Of a stretch of 12,269 nt of DNA, positions 1 through 6,914 are shown piece by piece. Position 1 is the first letter of the stretch. Every line of letters starts with the position of its first letter. The notes under the pieces are model-generated. The model saw only the letters and a program-made list of their open reading frames with translations, searched no databases and was not told the origin of the DNA. This DNA comes from Akkermansiaceae bacterium (GTDB lineage Bacteria; Verrucomicrobiota; Verrucomicrobiia; Verrucomicrobiales; Akkermansiaceae). A program made the translations under genes and the position numbers. The stretch spans positions 1 through 12,269 of the forward strand of contig JACKPZ010000051.1 of NCBI GenBank assembly GCA_024233135.1, given 5' to 3'.

Positions 1-144
1 ACACCTCCCGGAAAACTTGCCAATCTACGCGGAATCGGCGACGTGGAGGGATTCCATTCCATCCGCATCAACCAGCAATGGCGCATCGTCTTCCGTTGGG
101 ACGGCGGTGATGCGCAAGAGGTGACCATCGCCGACTACCACTGA
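1..144 (+). CDS. higB: HigB/RelE-type toxin, C-terminal part (5' end outside window)
   Basis: The frame is open from base 1 and ends at the TGA at 142-144, giving the last 47 residues of a protein. The residues include IRINQQWRIVFRW and end in IADYH. This is the characteristic C-terminal half of the HigB branch of the RelE/ParE fold ('plasmid maintenance system killer' family), which normally totals about 90-95 residues, so roughly half is missing to the left. HigB toxins are ribosome-associated mRNA endonucleases neutralised by HigA. The toxin gene comes first and its stop is 5 bases before the higA start, which is the normal order for higBA and differs from relBE. The family call is firm. 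Whether the toxin is intact and active cannot be judged without its N-terminal half. Confidence 0.88.
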   Translation, partial: TPPGKLANLRGIGDVEGFHSIRINQQWRIVFRWDGGDAQEVTIADYH

Positions 145-149
145 ATGCC

Positions 150-449
150 ATGAAACACCAAATTCCCCTTACCAACAGTGCCGCCGCCATGCTGCGGGAT
201 TTTCTGGATGACCACGAACTCACCCAGGCAAAACTCGCCGCCGACATCCACATCAGTCCTCAACTTCTCAACGACATCCTCGCCGGCCGCCGGCTGTTCA
301 CACCCGAACTTTGCCTCAAACTCGGCAAGTATTTCGGCAATGAACCAGAATACTGGATGCGCCTTCAAAACCACTACCTTTTCCGCAAGGCGGAAAGCGA
401 GAAGGCACGGGAACTGGCCTCGATCCGTCCGCTGAAGGAAGCGGGCTGA
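150..449 (+). CDS. higA: HigA-type antitoxin, Xre-family HTH protein
   Basis: This gene encodes 99 residues, the usual length for HigA. An Xre/Cro helix-turn-helix spans about residues 24-48 (LTQAKLAADIHISPQLLNDI). It is followed by the HigA-typical stretch LKLGKYFGNEPEYWMRLQ (about 57-73). HigA binds and neutralises HigB and usually represses the higBA promoter, which would lie left of this window. The ATG at 150 is chosen because the preceding ATG at 145 hits a stop after two codons and because the HTH sits at the family's usual distance from this start. There is no clear Shine-Dalgarno sequence, and translation is probably coupled to higB, whose stop is 5 bases upstream. GC content over this gene pair is visibly lower than in the neighbours, consistent with horizontal acquisition. 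Confidence 0.92.
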   Translation: MKHQIPLTNSAAAMLRDFLDDHELTQAKLAADIHISPQLLNDILAGRRLFTPELCLKLGKYFGNEPEYWMRLQNHYLFRKAESEKARELASIRPLKEAG

Positions 450-455
450 AGAGGC

Positions 456-506
456 TTCGGAATGTTCCCGGGACCGACCGGGCTCCGAATCCTTTCATTC
501 ATTCGG
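456..506. terminator. Candidate convergent terminator / overlapping hairpins
   Basis: This spacer separates the 3' ends of higA (plus) and ptsI (minus). TTCGGA (456-461) pairs with TCCGAA (484-489). Nested inside, CCCGG (467-471) pairs with CCGGG (478-482) around a six-base loop. A second, mutually exclusive hairpin pairs CCGAAT (485-490) with ATTCGG (501-506) around ten bases. There is no clear T-run on either side, so this is not a textbook intrinsic terminator. Its position between convergent genes is the main reason to suspect transcription end sites. Confidence 0.4.
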
Positions 507-527
507 CACGACGGCCCGGGCTCCCGC

Positions 528-2293
<1,766 letters not shown>

Positions 2294-2294
<1 letters not shown>

Positions 2295-2331
2295 GCTCCG
2301 GGAGCAGCATGGGGTGGTCCACCTTGCCCAT
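2294..2331 (-). promoter_or_regulatory. Two small hairpins in the spacer before ptsI
   Basis: Two adjacent inverted repeats fill the 36-base gap between the stop of the glycosyltransferase fusion gene and the ptsI start. TGCTCC (2294-2299) mirrors GGAGCA (2301-2306) and includes the A of the ptsI ATG. ATGGG (2309-2313) mirrors CCCAT (2327-2331), with GGTGG/CCACC nested inside (2313-2323). The first could sequester the ptsI start, and either could stabilise or process the mRNA. There is no T-run and no known riboswitch or leader pattern. The role is a guess; the base pairing is visible. Confidence 0.3.
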
Positions 2332-4298
2332 CAAGACGCAAATCCGAAGCCGGCGGGCACCGGTTCGGCGTCCGGAGCGGGCCGGGCGACGGGTTCCGCC
2401 CGCAAGCCGTCGATGAAACTTTGGTGTTCGACGAGTTCCATGCGGCCGTCGTGGTGTTCGATGATGGCGGTGAGGCTTTCCACCCAGTCGCCGGAGTTGA
2501 GGTAGCGGATCTCCCCCACCCGCTTGTCCTCGGGGGTGTGGATGTGGCCGCAGATGATGCCGTCGCAATGCCGCTTGCGGGCGAGGTCCTGGAGGAGTTC
2601 CTCGTAGCGGTCGACGAAGCAGACGGCGCTCTTGACCTTCGCCTTCACGCGTTTGCTCAGGGAGAACGGCTCCTTGCCCTGCCAGGCGCGCCACTTGTTG
2701 TAGGCGCGGTTCACCTTGAGCAGGAAGTCGTAGCCGACGGCACCGGCGACCGCGAGCCACTTGTGGTCGGTCGAGACGCTGTCGAAGCCGTCGCCGTGGA
2801 CGACGAGGTAGCGGTTGCCGTCGGCGGCGCGGTGGACGTGTTCCTTGGTGAAGCGGACCTTGCCGAAGGCGAGCGGCAGGAAACGTTCGAGGATCTCGTC
2901 GTGGTTGCCGCGCAGATAGATGATCTCGGTGTCATCGTGCTCGGTCATCTTGAGAAACTTGCGGATCACCCGGCTGTGGCGGGAGCTCCAGCGGCCGCCG
3001 CGTTTCAGCGCCCAGCCGTCGACGATGTCACCGTTGAGGAAGAGTTTCTCGCAGCGGATGTGTTTGAGGAACTCGACGACCTCGTCGGCCTTGCTGTCCG
3101 GCGTCCCGAGGTGGATGTCGGAGAGAAACACCGAACGGCATGAGAGTTTCGGCCGTTTGCCCTTCTTCGGAGAGGCTTTCGGCTCCTCGGTGGGCCGGAT
3201 GCCGGCGATTTCCGAAAGCTTGCCCTCGAAGCCGTCGATCACCGAGTCCCAGCCGAGCAGTAGGGCGGATTTCCTCGCCTCCTCGCGGATGGCGGAGGCT
3301 CCCTCATGCGTCATCGCGTGAATGGCGAGGTGGGCATAGGCCTTGGCATCGCCCTTCGGCGCCTTCCAGCCGTTGCTGCCGTGCGAAACGTGAAGCCCGG
3401 CGGCGGCATAGTCATAACTCACGGTCGAGAGCCCGCTGGCCATGCCTTCGAGCAACACGTTGCCGAAGGTCTCCGTCTCGCTCGGGAAGAGCAGGATGTC
3501 CGCGGAGGCGTAGTGGCGGGCGAGATCGTCGCCGGACCGAACGCCCGCGAAGTGAACCGCCGGATGCGCCGCCTCCAGGCGGGCGCGCAACGGACCGTCG
3601 CCGACGACCACGCAGCGGACGTCGGGAACCACGGCGCGCATCCGATGGAAGGTGCTCATCGCGAGGTCGAGGTTCTTCTCCGCGGCGACGCGGCCGACGA
3701 TGATGACCACCGGCGTCTTCGGCCGCGCGCCCCACTCGGCGCGCAGGGCCTCGCAGCGTTTCGCGGGATGAAACAAGGCGGTGTCCACGCCGCGGCCGAG
3801 CAGATGGACGCGCTCGAAACCCTCCGCGCTGAGCCGTTCCATGATGTCGCGGGACGGCACCAGCGTGCAGTCCGCGTGGTGGTGGAAACGCCGCAGGTAG
3901 GCGAGCGCCATCGGTTGCAACATGCCCACGCGGTATTGCTCCATGTATTCGTGGAAATTCGTGTGGAAACCGGCGGCCACCGGGATCTTGAGCGCGCGGG
4001 CCGCCTTGATGGCCGACTTGCCGAGCGGGCTCTCGGTGGCCACGTAGATGGCGTCCGGGCGCTTGCGCGACCAGCGGGCCCGCAGGTCGAAGTAGCGCGG
4101 CAGGCCCACCCTCACCTCGCGGTATCCGGGCAGCGGCACGGCGGTAGCCGAGGTTTCCCCGGCTCCGGCGGTCGCCCCGGTGTGCACCACATGGACGCGG
4201 TGGCCTCGTTTTCTCAGTCCTTCGGTCAGACGCCCCAGCGTCATCGCCACTCCGTTGACATCCGGAACGAACGTGTCGGTCACGATTTCGATTTTCAT
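2331..4298 (-). CDS. Fusion protein: GT4-type glycosyltransferase + LpxH-like metallophosphoesterase
   Basis: This gene encodes 655 residues in two enzyme domains. Residues 1 to about 365 form a GT-B glycosyltransferase of family GT4. The N-terminus MKIEIVTDTFVPDVNGV is typical of the MgtA/SqdX-like group, with GRGVDTALFHP at 168-178, VVGDGPLR at 231-238 and the EX7E donor-site motif at E276/E284. A Lys/Pro-rich linker (about 366-387) leads to a calcineurin-like phosphoesterase resembling UDP-2,3-diacylglucosamine hydrolase (LpxH/YbbF). Its metal motifs are all present: SDIHLG (Asp394, His396), GDIVD (424-427), GNHDE (465-467), VVHGDGFD (His501) and GHIHTP (His585, His587). The last 25 residues are Pro/Ala-rich tail. 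Expected activity is transfer of a sugar to a lipid or glycan acceptor plus cleavage of a phosphoester or pyrophosphate; substrates are unknown. No signal peptide or membrane helix is seen, so it is probably cytoplasmic or peripheral. The ATG at 4298 fits the GT4 N-terminus exactly. Confidence 0.93.
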   Translation of the reverse strand: MKIEIVTDTFVPDVNGVAMTLGRLTEGLRKRGHRVHVVHTGATAGAGETSATAVPLPGYREVRVGLPRYFDLRARWSRKRPDAIYVATESPLGKSAIKAARALKIPVAAGFHTNFHEYMEQYRVGMLQPMALAYLRRFHHHADCTLVPSRDIMERLSAEGFERVHLLGRGVDTALFHPAKRCEALRAEWGARPKTPVVIIVGRVAAEKNLDLAMSTFHRMRAVVPDVRCVVVGDGPLRARLEAAHPAVHFAGVRSGDDLARHYASADILLFPSETETFGNVLLEGMASGLSTVSYDYAAAGLHVSHGSNGWKAPKGDAKAYAHLAIHAMTHEGASAIREEARKSALLLGWDSVIDGFEGKLSEIAGIRPTEEPKASPKKGKRPKLSCRSVFLSDIHLGTPDSKADEVVEFLKHIRCEKLFLNGDIVDGWALKRGGRWSSRHSRVIRKFLKMTEHDDTEIIYLRGNHDEILERFLPLAFGKVRFTKEHVHRAADGNRYLVVHGDGFDSVSTDHKWLAVAGAVGYDFLLKVNRAYNKWRAWQGKEPFSLSKRVKAKVKSAVCFVDRYEELLQDLARKRHCDGIICGHIHTPEDKRVGEIRYLNSGDWVESLTAIIEHHDGRMELVEHQSFIDGLRAEPVARPAPDAEPVPAGFGFAS

Positions 4299-4304
4299 GC
4301 GGAA

Positions 4305-4324
4305 GGAAGCAGGGTCCCGCTTCC
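4305..4324 (-). promoter_or_regulatory. Hairpin just upstream of the glycosyltransferase fusion start
   Basis: GGAAGC (4305-4310) and GCTTCC (4319-4324) form a perfect 6-bp inverted repeat around eight bases. It lies 6 bases before the ATG on the minus strand, where a ribosome-binding site would normally lie. It could modulate translation of the fusion gene or mark the end of the LON-domain transcript. There is no T-run. The pairing is visible; the function is inference. Confidence 0.25.
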
Positions 4325-4393
4325 CCCATAGGAAACCACCGGCCCGCCCCGCGCACCCGGCGGAATGTGTGGCGTTTCCGTCACATGAGATGC

Positions 4394-5020
4394 TCAGTCC
4401 ACCGAAGCGCCGCCGACCTTCTGCAGATACGAACAGATGATCGGAATCCGGCTGGCCACCGAGTCCAGCTCCAGCAGCTCCTGGCGGATGTCCGCCTCGT
4501 GAACGAACTGCTGGCAGACGATGTCGGTCATCAGTCCCGGCTCGTCCGCGCGATCAAGCAGCTCGAAGACCCCGTTGCGCACTTCTTCGGGGAGGTTGCG
4601 GACGGCCTCCTCGACGGCGCCGCGCAGCACCTTCATCGCGGCCTTCGCCTGGTCTTCGGGTTCGAAGTAGGACACCAGCGGTTCGATCCCGGCGAACGGA
4701 TAGTCGCGGTCGTCCTGCCACTCGGTGAAACGAACGCGCAGCACGCCGTGGAGCAGGAGCTGCGAGGTGCCGTCCTCGTTTTCCCGCGACGCGCGCACCA
4801 GCCCGATCGTGCCGATCGGTGCCACGCAGCCGGCCGGATCGTCGGTTTCCTCACCCAGCAGACGGGCGACGGCGAAAAAACAATCGCCCTCCAGCGAGTC
4901 GGTCAGCATGCGACGGTAGCGCGGTTCGAAGATGTGCAAGGGCAGCCCGCCGTGGGGAAACAAGGTGCAGTCGGAAAGCAGCATCACGCCACAGGCTTCT
5001 GGGATCCGGATCGTCGCCAT
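4394..5020 (-). CDS. LON substrate-binding (LonN/PUA-like) domain protein
   Basis: This gene encodes 208 residues that match only the N-terminal substrate-recognition domain of Lon protease (peptidase S16 N-terminal family). The hallmark is TLFPHGGLPLHIFEPRYRRM (about 19-38), followed by a beta-rich half with IGTIGLV (69-75) and LLLHGVLRVRF (88-98) and a helical C-terminal part (about 122-202). No AAA+ ATPase or Ser-Lys protease domain follows, so it is a stand-alone LonN protein rather than a truncated Lon; free-standing proteins of about 200 residues are common in bacteria. The exact function is not established, and substrate or adaptor binding is the usual guess. It heads the leftward gene group, 95 bases before the glycosyltransferase fusion, and diverges from the ABC operon. 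The ATG at 5020 gives the normal family N-terminus, with no Shine-Dalgarno sequence. Confidence 0.9.
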   Translation of the reverse strand: MATIRIPEACGVMLLSDCTLFPHGGLPLHIFEPRYRRMLTDSLEGDCFFAVARLLGEETDDPAGCVAPIGTIGLVRASRENEDGTSQLLLHGVLRVRFTEWQDDRDYPFAGIEPLVSYFEPEDQAKAAMKVLRGAVEEAVRNLPEEVRNGVFELLDRADEPGLMTDIVCQQFVHEADIRQELLELDSVASRIPIICSYLQKVGGASVD

Positions 5021-5230
5021 CGATCGCGTACCGAACCACCCGCGGCGGACGGTGGCAAGCAGGATACGCGGTCCTCCGCCCGCCTAACCGGGGAATTTGT
5101 CTTGAGCCGCGATTTGAAAAACAAGAATCCTCCGCTGCGTCGCTGACACGGCATCCCGCCCGAATACCGCCCGGGCCGGGTGTTTCGCGCCCATCCACCC
5201 AGATTTCCCAAGCAACACCCAAGATCCACC
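5021..5230. promoter_or_regulatory. Divergent intergenic region (promoters expected for both directions)
   Basis: These 210 bases separate the divergent starts of the LON-domain gene and the ABC operon, so promoters for both sides are expected here. The only AT-rich patch is about 5094-5128 and contains TTGTCT (5097-5102) and TTGAGC (5102-5107), but no matching TATAAT-like hexamer at proper spacing. On the minus strand TATCCT (complement of 5061-5066) is a weak -10 candidate without a good -35. I saw no operator palindrome, riboswitch or ORF with coding character. Promoter position is not resolved. Confidence 0.4.
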
Positions 5231-5962
5231 ATGATCGAAGTCGAAAACCTGACGAAGCAGTTCGGATCCAAGCACGCCGTGGAGGACCTCTCCTTCACCG
5301 TGCGGAAAGGCGAGGTCCTCGGATTCCTCGGTCCCAACGGAGCCGGCAAGTCCACCACCATGCGCATGATCACCGGTTTCCTGCCACCCACCGCGGGCGA
5401 CGCGAAAGTCTGCGGGATCTCCGTGGTCGACCGCCCGTCCGAGGCGAAAACCAAGATCGGATACCTGCCGGAGTCCGCGCCGCTCTACAACGACATGACG
5501 GTGTATGGATTCCTGAAATTCTGCGCCAGCATCCGCGGACTCGGCGGCTCGGCGAAGAAGGACGCCGTCGAGCGCGCCATCGAGACCTGCTTCCTCGAGA
5601 ACGTCGCCAAACAATCGATCGACACGCTCTCGAAGGGCTACCGCCACCGCACCTGCCTCGCCCAAGCGCTGCTGCACGACCCCGAGGTGCTGATCCTCGA
5701 CGAGCCGACCGACGGTCTCGACCCGAACCAGAAACACGAGGTCCGCCAGCTCATCAAACGGCTCGGCGAGAAAAAGGCCATCCTGTTCTCCACCCACATC
5801 CTCGAGGAGGTCGACGCCGCCTGCACCCGCGCGGTGATCGTCGACCGCGGCAGGATCGTCGCCGACGGCACGCCCGCCGAGTTGATCGAACAATCCGGCA
5901 CCGGCTCGCTCACCGACCTGTTCCGCCGCGTCACCACCCGCGACACCGAACAAGCAGCCTGA
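5231..5962 (+). CDS. ABC transporter ATP-binding protein (GldA/CcmA-like)
   Basis: This gene encodes 243 residues, a single complete nucleotide-binding domain. Walker A is GPNGAGKS (34-41), and the Q-loop region IGYLPESAPLY (77-86) carries Glu in place of Gln, as is common in the GldA/CcmA-type ABC-2 subgroup. The signature is LSKGYRHR (133-140) in place of LSGGQ, also typical of that subgroup. Walker B plus D-loop is LILDEPTDGLD (154-164), and the H-loop is His189. It hydrolyses ATP to drive the adjacent GldF-like permease from the cytoplasmic face. The ATG at 5231 is preferred over an in-frame upstream ATG at 5180, which would add 17 residues without family similarity. It is the first gene of the plus-strand operon, and 99 bases containing an octamer-repeat hairpin separate it from the permease gene. 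Confidence 0.95.
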   Translation: MIEVENLTKQFGSKHAVEDLSFTVRKGEVLGFLGPNGAGKSTTMRMITGFLPPTAGDAKVCGISVVDRPSEAKTKIGYLPESAPLYNDMTVYGFLKFCASIRGLGGSAKKDAVERAIETCFLENVAKQSIDTLSKGYRHRTCLAQALLHDPEVLILDEPTDGLDPNQKHEVRQLIKRLGEKKAILFSTHILEEVDAACTRAVIVDRGRIVADGTPAELIEQSGTGSLTDLFRRVTTRDTEQAA

Positions 5963-5970
5963 AAGTAGAA

Positions 5971-6057
5971 GCTGAGATGCGGAAAAGCTGAAACGCTGAA
6001 AACGTTCCGACTTCTCCATCTCAGCTTTTCAGCATCTCAGCATTTCAGCATTTACCC
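5971..6057. repeat. Inverted array of octanucleotide repeats (hairpin-forming)
   Basis: The left arm (5971-6002) holds four tandem 8-base units close to GCTGARAW: GCTGAGAT, GCGGAAAA, GCTGAAAC, GCTGAAAA. The right arm (6018-6049) holds four units of the complementary form WTYTCAGC: ATCTCAGC, TTTTCAGC, ATCTCAGC, ATTTCAGC, with a decaying fifth unit at 6050-6057. Pairing the first three left units (5971-5994) with 6018-6041 matches 21 of 24 positions, so the transcript can form a long imperfect stem, and several shifted registers are possible. The array fills most of the gap between the ATPase stop and the permease ATG at 6062. It could act in transcript ends, mRNA stability or translation. Confidence 0.85.
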
Positions 6058-6061
6058 CACC

Positions 6062-6871
6062 ATGTCTTCTCTCACCATCTACAAACGGGAACTCTCCAGT
6101 TACTTCTCCCAGCCGACGGCGTACGCGATCATCGTGATCTTCCTGATCGGATCGCTCGGACTCACCTTCACGTTCGGCAACTTCATGCGCATCGGCGACG
6201 CCTCGCTCGAGTGGTCGTTCTTCTTCTGGCACCCGTGGATCTACATGCTGCTCGCCCCCGCGGTGGGCATGAAACTGTGGGCCGACGAACAGCGCACCGG
6301 CACCATCGAGTTGCTCGGCACCTTCCCGGTCTCCACCTGGAGCGCCATCCTCGGCAAGTTCCTCGCCGCCGCCACCGTCTGGCTCGTCGCCCTGCTGCTC
6401 ACCTTCCCGATCGTCATCACGGTCAACTACCTGGGCGATCCGGACAACGGCGCCATCATCGCCGGCTACATCGGCAGTTTCCTCGTCTGCTGCACCTTCC
6501 TCGCGATCACCATGCTGGTCTCCGCCTGCACCCGCGACCAGGTCGTCTGCCTGATCGTTTCCGTCACGGTGTGCGTCATGATGGTTCTTTGCGGCTACGA
6601 TGACTTCAAGATGGCCGTTTCGAAATCCGCACCTTCGTTCGTTTCGTTCCTCGTCGATCTCATTCCCTTCGTCAATATCGCCAACATCCAAACGGGCATC
6701 GACCAAACCGCAGCGACAATTGTCGAAGGCGTCACCTCCATCGGAGTCTGGGAACACTTCCGCTCGCTCAACCGCGGCTTGTTCCGCCTGCAGGACCTCG
6801 TCTGGTTCGGCTCGTTCATCGTGCTCTGCCTGCTCGGCACCAGCGCCATCCTCTCGTCCAAACGCGCCTGA
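6062..6871 (+). CDS. ABC-2 type transporter permease (GldF-like)
   Basis: This gene encodes 269 residues with about six hydrophobic helices (around 20-38, 56-72, 97-120, 131-155, 160-178 and 246-264). The short cytoplasmic N-terminus YKRELSSYFSQPTAY and the conserved DEQRTGTIELL motif (75-85) after the second helix are typical of GldF-like ABC-2 permeases. In Bacteroidota gliding bacteria GldF pairs with GldA and GldG, but the same trio is widespread in non-gliding phyla, where its substrate is unknown. The ATP-binding partner is the gene upstream and the auxiliary partner is downstream. The ATG at 6062 gives the expected N-terminus. It is preceded by repeat sequence and not by a Shine-Dalgarno sequence. 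Confidence 0.93.
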   Translation: MSSLTIYKRELSSYFSQPTAYAIIVIFLIGSLGLTFTFGNFMRIGDASLEWSFFFWHPWIYMLLAPAVGMKLWADEQRTGTIELLGTFPVSTWSAILGKFLAAATVWLVALLLTFPIVITVNYLGDPDNGAIIAGYIGSFLVCCTFLAITMLVSACTRDQVVCLIVSVTVCVMMVLCGYDDFKMAVSKSAPSFVSFLVDLIPFVNIANIQTGIDQTAATIVEGVTSIGVWEHFRSLNRGLFRLQDLVWFGSFIVLCLLGTSAILSSKRA

Positions 6872-6875
6872 TCCG

Positions 6876-6907
6876 ATTTCAGTATCTCAGATTTTCAGCA
6901 TTTCAGC
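6876..6907 (+). repeat. Second octanucleotide repeat array, next to the GldG-like start
   Basis: Four tandem 8-base units (ATTTCAGT, ATCTCAGA, TTTTCAGC, ATTTCAGC) begin 4 bases after the permease stop and end 7 bases before the ATG at 6915. They are the same family and the same orientation as the right arm of the array at 6018-6049, here without an opposing left arm. The array takes up most of the 43-base spacer, including the place where a ribosome-binding site would be expected. Confidence 0.85.
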
Positions 6908-6914
6908 ATCTACC

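Noticed and set aside
3306..4331. Long plus-strand open frame (341 codons) antisense to the glycosyltransferase domain
   Set aside because: It is opposite the well-supported GT4 domain with its EX7E motif; the translated product is Arg/Ala/His-rich with no family resemblance.
5180..5230. Upstream in-frame ATG for the ABC ATPase
   Set aside because: It would add 17 residues with Pro/Arg-rich sequence unlike ABC ATPases, whose first strand normally starts at the MIEVENLTK seen at 5231.
4819..5991. Plus-strand open frame of 390 codons spanning the LON gene, the spacer and the ATPase
   Set aside because: It crosses a divergent gene boundary and is out of frame with the ATPase; the product is Arg/Pro/His-rich with no domain.
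5971..6907. CRISPR array
   Set aside because: The repeat units are 8 bases, contiguous and without unique spacers, and there are no cas genes nearby.
6600..6914. N-terminal extension of the GldG-like gene to an ATG at 6600
   Set aside because: The extra 105 residues overlap the permease gene in another frame and are Ser/Arg-rich; the membrane anchor expected at the GldG N-terminus begins at 6915.
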